Assembly (NCBI RefSeq): GCF_029931775.1
Contig: NC_079324.1
Span: 64,673,268-64,737,267 of the forward strand
Reading direction: 5' to 3'
From: Euleptes europaea
Lineage: Eukaryota > Chordata > Lepidosauria > Squamata > Sphaerodactylidae
Length of the DNA: 64,000 bases
Shown here: one piece after another, positions 21,101 to 33,276 of the stretch
Layout of the letters: each line of letters opens with the position of its first letter
How positions within the stretch are numbered: the first letter of the stretch is position 1
The notes under the pieces: model-generated
Told to the model about the DNA's origin: nothing
The model's input: the letters and a program-made list of their open reading frames with translations, nothing else
The model's database searches: none
Translations under genes and position numbers: made by a program

Positions 21101-24100
21101 TAGCAACAGAAGCCTTTGAGCCAGCGGAGGGGAGCTGGAGTGACAATTTCGACACCATGGGCATTTTAGAAACCTGGGGGAGTGGGGAAAATCAGTGGGG
21201 CACTGTGTTATTTACCCTGGGAGTAAACTTTATAGACAGAAGAGGCAGGGACTTTCTGAGGATGACGTTGCTCCGTACATCGAAGACAGCAGAGTCAAAT
21301 AAACTACAGAACCGCAGCAGAATGAACTCCCCCATCGCTGTGGGTGTCGATACCGGGTCCTGAAGGGAGAGAATCCTGTCCCCTCATCAAAACCCCAAGG
21401 CAGGTCTCACGATAGAGGGAGAACTGAGGGAGGGGACTAAGGGAGAACGTGTTGAAAAACGGGGCAATCAACTACCCTCACAAGGAACTCAGCTGAGCAT
21501 AGTTCTGTGAAACCATTTAGATATTTGTGCCCCACGCTTCTTCCCAATGGGGACCCAGAAAGGCTTACAGGATCATTTGTCTCTGCCTGCATTTTATAGC
21601 CCCTAGAGCCACCTGTGAGGTAGGTGACACTGGCTGTCCACACCCACGCAGCTTTGGATTCGGGCCTCACCTTGACTTGCGCCAGCTCCTTCTGAGGTGC
21701 TGAGAGCTGCTTGCCCGCCCTGCCCTTGGCCTTCAGCTCCTCCACTGTCTTGTAGGCATACTTGGGTTTCTTCTTGCCCCCGCTGGGGTCCTTCCGCCAC
21801 TGGCTGAGGTCCTTCTGGAACTCCTAGAAGGGAAGCAAAGACCGAGATGGAGGCAGTTCTTCCACAGACGGACTGCAGTTCACTGGGGGGGGGGGGGTGG
21901 AGCATGTCTGTGCCTTTCCATTTCACGGAGCTCATAATGGATTACATCCAAGAGGTTTTTTATTTATTCATTTATTTTTAAAAGGTCAGTGAGAGCAATG
22001 CGGTCCAGTCCTCCGAAGCCACAGGTCCCAGGGGAAGCTGATCCCAAGAATCTTGCCTTAGATCCACATGCTGTGTATGTGATAGGAGCATCCTCTTAGG
22101 TCTCGTTTTTGGGAAAGCTGGTTTTGGCAGATCCAGTTAATCACTAACCACTCGGCCCCCATCACAAAGGCATCTAGTTCATAAAGACTTTTTCTTATAA
22201 ACCTTTAGGAATGGGCCAGACCTCAGCAGAAGTATCTCACTGGTGATCTACGACACCAGCCCCAGTAACGCCCATATGGCATACTAGTGTTGGGGGCGAG
22301 ATCCTCATTGATAAAGTCACGCACCAGATAGAATTTGCCTTGCGGAATGTCTCTCTGCTGTTTGGCATCCATTCCTGGTGGGTACAAACAACTCTTCCCT
22401 AATTAACCTCCCCTGTAGGAACGCAGAGACTCAAGTGCTCCTCTTGATGGTAGTTTGTTTCTCCTTTACGGAGATGAATGACAACTTCATCGCCATTTCC
22501 CACTACTCACCGCTACACCTCTTAATATCCTCTCATTATGGACTTCATTGATGTGTGTTCCGGGCAGGGTATCAGAGAGCAAGAGCCAAGAGTCTGACTC
22601 CTGCTGGACTCCCACCTTCTCTGACACAACAGGTCCAGCAGGTGGGTTCAGGTTCCAGGAATTCCTCCGGATGCCTTTGCAAAGGCCCCCAGCCTTTGCA
22701 TGAGGGCCAAACCCAAGAGCCTCTCTGACCACAGAGCCTGAGATGAAGTCTCTCATTCAGCAACTGACAACCACTTTCATTAATGGGATGGGCTAACGTC
22801 AACATGAAAGGAAAAGTAGCCACAAAACGTCAACACGGACCCCAATGTGATATAAGAGAAAGCATGGGGGTGGGGAGAGAGAATGCCCTACCTCTTCAGC
22901 TTCTTCCTCCGAGTCAACCACAGGGAAGTCCTGCAAGGACTGAGATGTCCGTTCCGAGCCGTAGGCCCCCACGGCCCCTTTGCCTTTTCTCTGCTTGGCC
23001 TCAATAGGATTGATGATACCTGAGAAAGTTCAGAGAAGTCAATCTACAAACGTTCCATGCAAACAATGGCATGATCTAAGCTGCCTGGAGAAAGAGGGAG
23101 GGCAGCCCCACAGCAGTGCCCATCCAGCATCCCAGTGGCCTCTCCAGACTCCAAGGCCCCGGAGAGGGAGAAGAAGGAGTCCCAACGGGGTGTCCTACTC
23201 ACACCACAAAGAGCAGCTCCTCCCAGAGCTGGCCCTGCAGCTAACCCCAGGCACCCTTTGTCAGATGCTGGGAGTGATGCTTCTCACCTGCTCAACCACA
23301 GAAAAATGCTGTTCATCCCAGGTGAACAACAAATGACCTCTTGGGACATATCCAGCTCCTCCCCAAGCTAATGAGAGCCTTAGCAAATGCCCGCTGAATA
23401 ATATTGTGCTGCCTGAAGGCACAGAGCAGTTTTCTCTGCTCCACTGGTCACTTCCAAAAAGCCCATGCCGTGAGAAAGAATTCTGCCATACCTTGAGCAT
23501 TCTTGCCCAGACCTCTGCCAGGCACGTAGCCCATTTTCTGAAGAAGCTTCTGTCCGATCCCCTTGGTGTGCCTCTCCCAGCTGCCAAAGTCCATGAAGGA
23601 CTTGGTCCCTCCGACAAAACATTTCTGGCTGGGTTTGAAATTGCCACCCTGTTAAAATAAAAATGGCAAATGAGATCCCATGTAAGAAAGGCTAAAGTGA
23701 CGCATATTGGAACATCCAATCGCACCCCTGCCTCTTCACGTACACACTGATGGAGCCTAAACTAACCATCTGACCAAGAAAGAGATCCAGCAGTTGTGAC
23801 TTCCAGAAAATGCTGATTCAGTGTCTGGCTGCAGAAAGTTAAGGAAGGTTTACAGGACTGAAAAAGAATGGCCAGAAATGCCCACGTATAGATCTACACA
23901 GGTTTCAAGGCTCCTGAGAATTTAAGCATAGAACGACTCACTGTTTTTAACTTCTTTGGCACAAATTCTTTGGGGGCTTCCTCCTGCTTTGGAGGCTTCT
24001 CATCCTCCTCTGAATCTTCATCTTCTATGTCATCTGGTGCTGTTTTCTTCAGCCCAGCACTGATAAAGTTCACGGGGGCGGAGTAATCTTTAGATCTAGG

Positions 24101-25382
24101 GACATTTAAAAAAAGACATTCTTCAGAAGCATCCTACAGGTGAAATCCTCTTCCTGAAGTATGGCTGGAGAGCCAGGTGTCCAAGCCCTGCTGCTGCATC
24201 AGTATTCTAAGTTCAGAGAGCATAAGAAGAGCCCTGCTGGATCAGCTCCAAGGCCCAGCAAGTCACACGGTGGCTGACCAGCTGCCTCTAGGAAGTCCAC
24301 GAGCAGGGAGGCTGCAACAGCATCCTCCTGCCTGTCCTCCCCAGCATACTGCCTCTGGTACTGGAGGGAGTAGGTATCTCCCATGACTAGTAGCCATCGA
24401 TAGTCCTGTCCTCGACTCTCCCTTTTAAGCCTTCCACATTGGCAGCCATGACCACACCTGGTGGCAGCAAGTTCCACAGATTAACTCTGAAGATGCCCTT
24501 GCCTATGTCCCTCCTGAATCTCCCACCCTCCACCGCCAGTGGATGACATCCCCGCCTCTGGGTTCTAGGATGATGGAAGGGGGAGAAATGCTTCTCCCAG
24601 TTCGCTCTCCCCAGGCCAGGCAGCATAGAGTTGGGAGGGACCACCAGGGTCATCTAGTTCAACCCACTGCACAGTGCCGGAAATTCACAACTGCCTCCCA
24701 TCCACACACCCCCAGTGAGTGACCCCTACTCCATGCCCATAAGATGGCCAAGGTGCCCTCCCTCTCATCATCTGCCTAAGGTCATAGAATCAGCCTTGCT
24801 GACAGATGGCCATCTAGCCTCTTCTTAAAAACCTCCCAGGAAGGAGAACTTGCCACCTCCCGAGGAAGCCTGTTCCACCGAGGAACCGCTCTAACGGTTA
24901 GAAAATTCTTCCTAATGTTTAGACCAGTGGTTCCCAAAGTAGGCAGTATCACCCCATGGGGGGTGGGATCGCCTAGAGGGGGCCCTAAGAGGCGAGGGGG
25001 CAGCAGGGAGGTGCTAGAGGTGGGCCCCTTCAACTGTGTTGTTGGATAGGGCAGGGGGCGGGACCAAGGGGGGGGGGGGCGGTGGCCCGAAAGGCTTGGG
25101 GACCCCCTGGCCTAGAGGGGCGTTTTGCAGACCTCCCTCTCCCGTGTCCCCCCCACCCCTCCTGCCCCCGCACCGCTTCCCGCAGCCGAAGCTGGGCCGC
25201 TCGTCGTCGGAGTCGCGCTCGGCCCAGATGCCGTAGACGGCCTCCTCCTTGGTCTGCCAGTGGCGCTGCCGGTTGGGGTTGAACTCGTTCTGCAGGTCCC
25301 AGTCGGTGATCTCGAAGCGCTCCAGCTCCACCTCCTCGTCCTCCGCCGCGCCGCCCCCGCCGTACAGGTGGGACAGGGACAT
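15190..25382 (-). CDS. TFIP11: TFIP11, G-patch splicing factor (12 coding exons)
   Basis: TFIP11, the counterpart of yeast Ntr1, activates the DHX15 helicase to release the intron-lariat spliceosome in the nucleus. Exons: 25174-25382, 23942-24095, 23492-23648, 22892-23019, 21671-21823, 19626-20139, 18545-18651, 18049-18217, 17660-17903, 16771-16913, 16162-16327, 15190-15545. All have GT-AG edges and in-phase joins, giving 832 residues (human 837). The start MSLSHLY has a good Kozak context. The acidic N-terminal segment is followed by the G-patch ([20 protein letters not shown], then [10 protein letters not shown], about residues 150-190), a coiled-coil region, and the GCFC-type C-terminal domain ending LQSLIDMAK. 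Exon 6 has one extra base in a C6 run (plus-strand G6 at 19664-19669). It shifts the frame for the last 40 or so bases of the exon. Everything else is intact, so I take it as a probable consensus error. Confidence 0.96.
18963..19562 (-). mobile_element. CR1-type LINE, 3' end, in a TFIP11 intron
   Basis: Starts 'cataagaacataagaaaaggccctgctgg'-like and continues for 600 bp. On the minus strand it encodes [21 protein letters not shown] and a [16 protein letters not shown] block, both typical of CR1 ends. It sits between TFIP11 coding exons 6 and 7, close to the exon 6 donor. Confidence 0.88.
20140..21670. other. TFIP11 intron between coding exons 5 and 6
   Basis: 1.5 kb without a recognised repeat or RNA gene. 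Several short frames on both strands show no coding character. Confidence 0.4.
21824..22891. other. TFIP11 intron between coding exons 4 and 5
   Basis: Includes a G run at 21883-21894 and an A/T-rich patch (21955-21985). No identified element; it may contain old, unrecognisable repeats. Confidence 0.4.
24214..24617 (-). mobile_element. CR1-type LINE, 3' end
   Basis: Same family as 18963-19562 (ataagaagagccctgctggatcag). On the minus strand a [17 protein letters not shown] motif is readable. Lies in TFIP11 intron 1, next to a second CR1 of another subfamily. Confidence 0.8.
24622..24935 (-). mobile_element. CR1 LINE, 3' end (second subfamily)
   Basis: Signature 'atagagttgggagggaccaccagggtcatctag', then [25 protein letters not shown] on the minus strand. 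It directly follows the previous CR1 in the same orientation. Confidence 0.85.
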
Positions 25383-25745
25383 GGTGGCGCGGAGGGGGGC
25401 CGCCGCCGCCGCGCCTGGGCCCCTGGCCTGGGGGGGGGGACGAGAGACACGGGGGGGGGTCAGCCAGGAGCGCGGGAAGCCCCCGCCCCCGCCCGCCAAG
25501 ACCCCGCCCCGCCTCTGGCCACCCCGAGGCCCCCGCCGCCGCCGCCGCCGCCAAGGGAAGGGAAGAGGCGAGGCCGGACCCGCCGCCGGCTTCCAGGCGT
25601 CCCTGCCGCTACTGCGCCTGCGCAAGAAGCCGCTTCCGAGCCCGCCCCGGAAGTGCCGGCTGCGCCCAGCCGTCGCTCTGGCCCCTTCCTCTCGGTGGTC
25701 CGGAGGGCTCGGGGCAGGAGGGCAGTCCTCCCGGCCCCGCTCTGC
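25050..25745. promoter_or_regulatory. CpG island, TFIP11 promoter and 5' UTR
   Basis: CpG-dense block over the TFIP11 start exon. A good acceptor (C10 run then AG) at 25428-25429 suggests the coding start exon begins at 25427. The promoter and a non-coding first exon would then lie within 25440-25745. Confidence 0.6.
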
Positions 25746-25748
25746 CTA

Positions 25749-25952
25749 CGGTTGCCAACCTCCAGGGGGTGGCTGGAGATCTCCCGCTATTACAACGGAT
25801 CTCCAACCGATAGAGATCAGCGCACCTGGAGGAAATGGCTGCTGTGGCAGTTGGACTCTATGGCATTAGAGTCCCTCCCCTCCCAAACCCCTCCCTCCTC
25901 AGGCTCCGCCCCAAAAACCTCCCGCCGGTGGCGAAGAGGGACCTGGCAACCC
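25749..25952 (+). mobile_element. TIR element copy (GGGTTGCC family)
   Basis: A 204-bp element with inverted ends (cGGTTGCCA and TGGCAACCC) and a TA dinucleotide at both flanks, pointing to TA target duplication as in Tc1/mariner-like elements. Internal 'ctggagatctcccgctattacaacggatctcc' matches the copy at 51382. Confidence 0.7.
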
Positions 25953-25954
25953 TA

Positions 25955-26762
25955 GCTCCGCCCCCCCGTTTGCCAGCAGGCAGTCGGCGCCCCTCCCCCC
26001 CACCCCCCGCCCACGGAGCTCGCCGGGCGAAGCGCTGGGGCCGGCCTACCTTTCGGGGCTGTTGTGAGGAGGGGGGAAGGCGAGCCAGGGGACCATGGTG
26101 CAGCGGAGGGGCTCGAGCGTGGCTCAAAGCGCCGATCTGGCGGGGGGCCCTCCCAGCTTAGACTGGCCTACCTCACAGGGAGGTTGCAGCGAGGGTCACA
26201 GCCGTTCCGTGCCCTGCCCCCCCCCCCCGGGAAGAGCTGCCCTGGCCTCCCTGGGTCTCTGGTCCTTTACTCTGGCTTGGAAAGGTGTGGTGGTGTGTGG
26301 TGGTGGGGGGGGGGGGTAAGTTGGGCCCTCCTCCTGGGGTGGGCTCTGGTTCTGGAGGGGGGTCTCCCCCTGGGGTTGGGGAGGGCTCCTTTTGAGCAGG
26401 ACTGGTGGGGCCACTGGGGCGGGGCGGGGTGGGGGGTTCTCCTTTAAGCCAGAGCAAAGCAAAACCCCCTCCTCTGCCTAGCTAAGAGCAGAGATGGCGG
26501 GGGGGTGGGGGGTCTGCGCGGACGGAGGCGCAGCTGGCCTGTTGTGGGGAGGAGGGGTTCCTGGGCCGTGGGGAGGCCCAGGGAGATCCCGTGCGGTGCG
26601 GCAAGGGGTCAGGCAAGGATCCAGGAGGCTCAGGTGTGGGTCTGCACCCTGCCAGGGAAGCTGGGCTCCCAGCCTCACCTTCCCTCACGGAGTAGCTTAA
26701 AACGGAGGAGAAAAGAACGAGGATCCCTCCACCCAGGGAGAAAGGTGGGGCACGAATGAAGG
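25955..26762. other. TFIP11-TPST2 spacer, GC-rich
   Basis: Very G-rich on the plus strand, with many runs of four or more G, and thinner in CpG further right. No gene seen. Confidence 0.4.
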
Positions 26763-27045
26763 GGTGTAGTGGTGAAGAGCGGCGGACTCTGAGCTGGAGA
26801 ACCGGGCTTGATTCCCCCACTCCCTCCGCATGAGCTGCGGAGGCTCATCTGGTGAACCGGATGTGTTTCCCCGCTCCTACACATGAAGCCAGCTGGGTGA
26901 CCTTGGGCTAGTCACAGCTCTCTCAGCCCCACCCACCTCACAGGGTGTCTGTTGTGGGGAGGGGAAGGCGATTGTAAGCCGGTTTGATTCTCCCTTAAGT
27001 GGTAGAGCAAGTTGGCATATAAAAACCAACTCTTCTTCTTCTTCT
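26763..27045 (+). mobile_element. tRNA-derived SINE
   Basis: Head GTGTAGTGGTGAAGAGCGGCG resembles a tRNA A-box region and a B-box-like CGGGCTTGATTCCCC follows. The body runs 'gccagctgggtgaccttgggctagtcacagctctctc' and the tail is a CTT repeat. The minus-strand copy at 53290-53600 is the same family. Confidence 0.8.
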
Positions 27046-27305
27046 AAATAAATCATTCTTCATCTACACAATAATGGGTTTAAACTGCGGAAAGGTACCT
27101 ACTAGATATCAGGAAAACATTTTTACGGTAAGAGTTGTTCGACAGTGGGATGGGCTCCCTAGGGAGGTGGGTGAGCTCCCCCCCCTCACTGGCAGTCTTT
27201 AAGCAGAGGCTGGACGAACACTTGTCAGGGATGCTCTAGGCTGATCCTGCATTGAGCAGGGGGTTGGACTAGATGGCCTCTTTGGGAACCTTCCAACTCT
27301 GACTC
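27046..27305 (+). mobile_element. CR1 LINE, 3' end
   Basis: Sequence 'gttcgacagtgggatgggctccctagggaggt' to 'gggttggactagatggcctc', the standard CR1 ending. Directly follows the SINE tail. Confidence 0.85.
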
Positions 27306-28958
27306 TAAGGGGCAGTGAGCAACACACAGGTGGGTGTGGATGCCATCCGCAAGTGCTGCAGTTTTCACAACAGACACAGCTCCTCCCACTTCTGTGTAGA
27401 TCCAACTATAGTTACACCTCCCAAAGAGATGGGTGTGTGTGTATCAAAACAACTATTAAACATGTCAAAGCCAGGCAAGATGCGAAGGGAGAGAGCCTCA
27501 TATATTAATTTTTAATTTGTTTTTGTTTTTTTGTAAATTACAAATAAAAGTGATGGGAGGCAAATTTCGGATTGTCCGCCTGTAAGACAAAAGCACTCTA
27601 ACAGGGTTAAATTAACAGAGTTATCTGAGGTGAATAAAAGTTACAAGACACTTTTAGATGGAGCCTGAGAAAAGGTCTCCAGCCCACAAGTATAAAACGT
27701 TCTCCAGTAGGCCTCAAGATCTCCACAGATTTCGCGTTTAACCACAGAGAGCATCCAAACAAAGTAGACAGACTCAGGAGTCCAAAATGTCCAAAGTTTG
27801 CAAATAAATGCAAAAATGCCTGACAGAAAACACTCCACGTGGCAACGTCAGTAGCAAGCAATATGCTTGGATAAACAGATTTCCTCGTTTGCTGTTTGCA
27901 AATTTTCTTATCTTCAGCACAACCAGAAGCAGCCGCATCTGAGTGGGGAGAAAGCCAGAGTTACTTCTGCAAAGGAGGCACATTCCTTTAATCATGTAAT
28001 TAATAGAGTGTGTCTCCCCACCCCGCCACCCCCATTCTCAGTTCAGGTTAGAAGGTAGGCTTTCAGACATAAAAATGGACACGGAGGAGCATGAGTAAGA
28101 CTCGGCAGCTGGAGTGCTCAGGGAAGGCAGCCACCCTTCCCGGGAAACACCCCTCATAGGCAGCCACACAACTGGCCGTGAGTGCGGAGACCGCAAGGCC
28201 ATCGCTGTGTTATCAGGCGCTTCAGAGGCAGTCGTTCCCCCCCCCCCCCCCCCGGCCCCTCTACACGCAGGAGGTGACCCGGCTTATCAGCCTGACGCCA
28301 GGCGTCCTGTGGTGGCAGCGGCTGCAGTGGGAGAAAGAAGTGGCACCGTTTGCTTCCCGGCTCAAGTACATACCTGGAAGTCCCCTGCTTCATCAGTGAA
28401 AAGCAGTAGTATTCTGAGTCCCCTGGAAGAAGCCCCCCAAACCAAAGAAATCATCATCAGTAGTCTTCTCAGATTGGGCATTCTGCCCTTCTAAGCTGGG
28501 CCAGAAAAGGAAAGCAGAAGACACGGACCTCTGAAGCTGCCTCATACCCACCCAGCCTGCCGGCTCTTCTGACTGGCCGAGCGCACTCGGCAGAGGTGGG
28601 TCCCCCAGCCTGTCTGCCTGAGAGCCTTCCGCTGGGGCATGCAGACAGCGCACAGCCCTCCACCCACTGGGCCACAGCCCTCCTCTGGAAGGATGCTGCC
28701 ACTTGCGTCCTTGCTAGGAGGGCCTGAATTACCCTTGCCCTCACAAGTGCTTTCCTAAAAGTCAAAGCACCTACAAAATATTGGGGTGGGTGGGGGGAGG
28801 ATTTAGACATAACCATTGGGGCACACCTTTACCAGAAATCTCACCACAAAACTGGAAGCAAAATTCACCTTGGGTGTGTGTGTGTGGGGGGGGGGGGGCG
28901 ACGGAGAGAAAAAGCTCAAAGAGACATGCAGCAAAGAGGGAAATGATAGAAACGTCAC
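27306..28958. other. Downstream of the last recognised TPST2 exon
   Basis: The short C-terminal TPST2 exon and 3' UTR should be here or further left, but I could not identify them. There is a C16 run at 28238-28253. A 73-codon minus frame at 27774-27995 opens right after a good acceptor (TTTCTCCCCACTCAG) but does not resemble TPST2. Confidence 0.4.
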
Positions 28959-31890
28959 CTGAAACTGTCCTTTCAGATTGGCAGGTGTTTTAAAGTCCCC
29001 TTTTAGAACCTGTGTGAGGGACACAAAAGGAGGGTCAGGAAGGCCACATACAAGCAAGGGGCCCATCTCCGCCCACCCCCAAAGTCTGCTGTCCAAATAA
29101 TGGAGGGAAAGGACCCTTTCTTTTCAGATGTTACAGTTTAAAGAGAAAGATCTTAGCAACGAGAAAGCTTGCTGTCCTGATTTACCAGCCATTCAGATAA
29201 ATGTGCCTTCTGAACAGAAGTAAGACCCTAACCCATATTTCAGACAAGTAGACAGTGCAACTGATTACAGTTTGATCACAAATTCAACACAGACTATCCT
29301 GTTTCAATGGGGAGAAATCACCCCACTGCAGCAGAGACTCTCCAGCCCCATGGAGGCCCCCTCACTGGCACCAGTGGTGGCAGCGCTCATCTCCCTGGCT
29401 CCTCGGGACTTTGTGCCAGCGCCACGGGAGCACCTCTCAAGAGAACCAGCCAGCATGCATAGAAGCCCAGCTGAGGAAGAAGAAGAAACCCTTTGTATCA
29501 TCAGCTCCTCTTCCGTCAGATACGGCCACTTGAAATGTACACATCACGGAGAACTTTTCCTGCTCACTCAGGCCAATGAAAATGACTTCCTTGTCTGAAC
29601 AATAAGGGCTATTTGCTGGAATTTATCATCAATAAAAAGAGACTTTCAAGGAGGCAGTGGACTGCGGCAAGAAACGTCACCTGTTCCAGCCAGAGTCACA
29701 CCGTTCCAAGAGAAGACCCTGGAACTGGCCGTGTGTCAGAACCGGCAGAAAGCCGCTGTAGCACTCACCCTGTGGGTGTTGTTGATCACCAGGGGGTCCG
29801 GGTGCCCATAGTTGGGGGGGTTTGCATAGGGGTCGTAGCCCAGCCTGGCCAGCATCGGGGCAATGTGGCCCATGTCCTGCAGCACGTCCCCCGGAATGTG
29901 CCCCAGCCACTTGCTCAGGGCCTCCGTGTTGACAGGCTTGATCACCTGGTCTGTGGATCGCTCGATCCTGCACAGGGATGATACATTCAAAACCAAAAAG
30001 CCAGTCCAGCAAGGCCCCTTTCGGCAGGCTTCCCTGGAGGAGAAACTCACAAGGCGGGACCGTCTCTCCCTCTCGCCTTCCCTTGGCCCCTGATGCCTTG
30101 AGTTGAACACATGAAGCTGCCTTATTCTGAACCAGACCCCCCTTGGTCCATCAAAGTCAGTATTGTCTGCTCAGACCAGCAGCAGCTCTCCAGGGTCTCA
30201 GGCAGGGGTCTTTTGCATCAACTACTTGACCAGTCCCTTTAACTGGAGATGGTGGGGATTGAACCTGGGACCTTCTGAATGCCAAGCAGGTGCTCTACCA
30301 TCTGTTGTTCTCCCACTGAAGGTTCTGACTCTCTTGCAAGGGGTGGGCAGGAACAGTGTGAGTTGGGAGAGAGTAGAAGGATCCAAATGGCTGTGAAAGA
30401 CAGCCTGTTGTTCAGTCACGCTCTGTATTCAGAAAGGCTAAACTTGTTGTGTCCTACGCTAGGGAGGGGGAAGTGGCGTGCAGTTATGTTTCAAGAAGGG
30501 TAGTTTTTTCTAAAGTGGACCCCACCCCCAAAAGCGGGAGTACCACGGGGCTATATTCATCCGACAAAGTGGGGAAACCCAGCAACCTGTTTCCAAGAGT
30601 GGCCATACAGGAGCCCCCAAGAAGGGAATGAGGGTCATGGCCTCCTATGGTTGGCCCCTTTAGAACATGGAGGCTCAACTGAACGATCAAGGCTGGTGCC
30701 ACCACCGGGCCTCTCTGCCACCCACTGGAGCTCTTTTTCAAAAACATCTGAGTCCAGGGAAAGACAACGGTTGGAGGCAACTTCCTATACCAGAAGCAGT
30801 GACAGACGTGGCCTCATGCCTCAGGCACCGCTGTGACCTCTGGCCCTGGCATACTTGTAAAAACCCCTCCAAAACTTCACAAATCCTGCTTAGAGTCATA
30901 GAATTGGAAGGGAACACCAGGGTCATCTAGTCCAACCCCATGCACAATGCAGGAAATCCTCTGCCTCCACTAACCTGAGCTAGTGCACCCCCCTCCCCCA
31001 GCACAACACTCGCAGGAGCTAAAAGTGTGCAAGCGCACATGCACTCACTTGGAAAGCGAGACTCCTCCGGGCTTCCCAATCAGCTCCTCATGGTGCAGGA
31101 CAGCATCGCTCCAGGCGATGTCCAGGAACTCCATGATGTCCCGCATGGACTTCTGGGGATGCAACACCAGCTGCTCATAGTAGACGGGGAGGCAGCGCGC
31201 ACGGCCGATCTCCACGCACTGGGAGTACATTACCTCGATGGCTTTGTTCCACTTGGTCAGGCAGTCCCGGTAGCTGCTGAGGTCAAAGCCCGCGATGGTG
31301 ACCTTCCTGGTGATCATGGAATGGACGGAGGCCCGGCCGTCACGCACCATCAGCAGGAACTTGGAGTTGGGAAATAAGCGAGACAGGTAGAGGGAGGACT
31401 TGAGCGTGAAGGGATCCTTGTTGCACAGGTACCGGGCCGGCTCCCCGTGCTTGGCGATCACCTCCAGGATAAAGGCCTGCATGGCCGCGTCCAGGACCTG
31501 GTCCGTCACCCCGGCTTCGTCCAGGCGCATTTTCTCCCGCCCGGATTTGGACCAGGCCTGCCGCATGGCCAGCACACGCGGGATGATGCGGGTCTCCTCT
31601 CCGCAGCGCACCTCCGGATGAGCGTCCAGCATGGCCCGCATGAGCGTGGTCCCACTCCGAGGAACTCCACCAATGAAGATCAAAGGCATCTCTTTGCTGT
31701 ACCGGTACTCGACCCGGTTGGAGTCCAGCATCACCAGCTCCTCGTTCTCCGGCCGCATAAGGCCACGCTGGCCGGAGCCCTGGCCTAGGATCTGCTGGCA
31801 CTGCAACATCTGCTGGCCCAGGTGTGCAGACACCATCAGGGCGATGGCAAAGCCCACCCCCAGCAGCACCCGCTTCATAGTCACCCGCAT
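28959..31890 (-). CDS. TPST2: TPST2, protein-tyrosine sulfotransferase 2 (C-terminal exon not found)
   Basis: A Golgi type II membrane enzyme that transfers sulfate from PAPS to tyrosines of secreted and membrane proteins. Exons 31049-31890, 29769-29967 and 28959-29009 have GT-AG joins in frame and give 364 residues. The start is set at 31890 ([11 protein letters not shown]), aligned with the human start. Residues about 8-25 form the signal anchor. Next come the 5'-phosphosulfate loop [38 protein letters not shown] with the catalytic Glu region, the 3'-phosphate-binding region [19 protein letters not shown], and [11 protein letters not shown]. Identity to human is very high throughout. The frame is open upstream to another ATG at 31998, so a longer N-terminus is possible but unlikely. 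After FQ the human protein has about a dozen more residues on a further exon, not located here. Confidence 0.95.
30100..30320 (-). mobile_element. tRNA-derived SINE in a TPST2 intron
   Basis: 'acacatgaagctgccttattctgaaccagacc' to 'ccttctgaatgccaagcaggtgctctacca': reverse complement of the family at 43360-43580, with the tRNA-like head at the right end. Confidence 0.8.
30892..30965 (-). mobile_element. CR1 LINE, 3'-terminal scrap
   Basis: Only the terminal 70 bp (agtcatagaattggaaggga ... tgcacaatgcagg) remain. Confidence 0.75.
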
Positions 31891-32267
31891 CCTCTCCCCA
31901 TCCACATGGGCCCAGGAACGTGTGGGGTTTACTCCGCTTTCAGCTTCCAGATAAGAAGAGGCCAAGCCACAGACGATCTGCCAAGACACAGCTAACATGT
32001 CAAGGATGCAGCCTGTAGAAATTGCATGCGCATGTTCTTAATTTGTGGGGGAGCCAATCCTAAATCCAAATCCATTGGAGTCAGTGGGGTTAGAAGGATG
32101 CAACTCTGCTTAGGATTGCACATTGAAGCAATCCTATCAGTACCCCCTGCCCATCCCAGCCCAACACAGTTCCCAAACCTTATGACTGTGAACATGGACC
32201 TGAACGGCTATGCACAATGCCTGGTTAATTTTATGCTCAGCGCAAAATTGTGCATTTTTCTGTACTT

Positions 32268-32432
32268 AGAATCATAGAATAGAATCATAGAATCATAGAG
32301 TTGGAAGGGACCACCAGGGTCATCTAGTCCAACCCCCTGCACAATGCAGGATATTCACAACTACCTCCCCCCATACACCTAGTGACCAGAAGATGGCCAA
32401 GATGCCCTCCCTCCCATCATCTGCCCATCACG
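32268..32432 (-). mobile_element. CR1 LINE, 3' end
   Basis: Three tandem copies of the AGAATCATAG-type CR1 terminal octamer unit, followed by the 'ttggaagggaccaccagggtcatctag' body. Confidence 0.85.
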
Positions 32433-33276
32433 TGCAGAACAGAAGCTCAAGAATAAACACGGCCAACTGCTGTTTGCATTGAGCCCAGAATTTCACAGCT
32501 ACAAAGCCAGCCTTTTCAATTACCTGATTTATTTTTTTAAAAAAACTGGTTATCTGGGAAGCCTGTTTTATGTCACAGGGTGTTCCCGCTTTTTAAAAAT
32601 GTTTTCTTCACACCCAAGAGCAGTTTGCTCACCTGAGCAGAGCCAGATGCCAGCGGAAAGGGGTCGCCACAACGGCAACTCCCAAACAGCCCTTTGAGAG
32701 GAAGGAAGGGAGCTGTGCGCTTTCTAGCTCACAGGGAAGACCCACCACCCATAGTTCATAGAGCCTCTGGTCTTGGGACCAGCCCAAAGACGGTCCAGAG
32801 AATCCCACCGAGGCCTGATTCACACTGGGGGGTGGGGGGGTGGGCCATGAATCGCTGCTCTCACAGGAAATTGGTGTATTACACGGATCACTTCAACTGA
32901 GGGGACAGGGCCCATAGCCCATTTAAAAAAGCTTTTCGAGCGTGTGGGCGGAAGGTACGTGAAGGCATCAACAAAGGCAAGTCCAGCACACAGTGTGCAA
33001 GAAAGCCGCATGCGGGAATCCAGAACCATTCAAGCCGTGCAAATCCCTTCTTCTGGGTCAGGGACACCACCAGCAAGAACCACCCAGCCCCCCCCCCCCC
33101 GAGTTTCCCTCTGGGGTTTTAATGTCAATAACCAGCAAATCTAATTGGTGTCTTGCAGCTATGAACATGTTCAAATATTAATGGCACATGGGGGAGGGGA
33201 GAGAATGCAAAACCCTCAATTATTCATTAACCCAGCGCCAATATATGTCAGAAGAACCCATTACGGTGACACTCAC
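32433..33276. other. TPST2 5' intron, unassigned
   Basis: No recognised repeat or exon. G or C homopolymers occur at 32825-32840 and 33089-33099. Confidence 0.35.

Noticed and set aside
25125-25955. 276-codon plus frame over the TFIP11 start
   Set aside because: It is the antisense reading of a GC-rich coding exon and CpG island.
27774-27995. 73-codon minus frame after a strong acceptor, as the last TPST2 exon
   Set aside because: The protein does not resemble any TPST2 tail and continues into A/T-rich repeat-like sequence. Kept only as a question in the findings.
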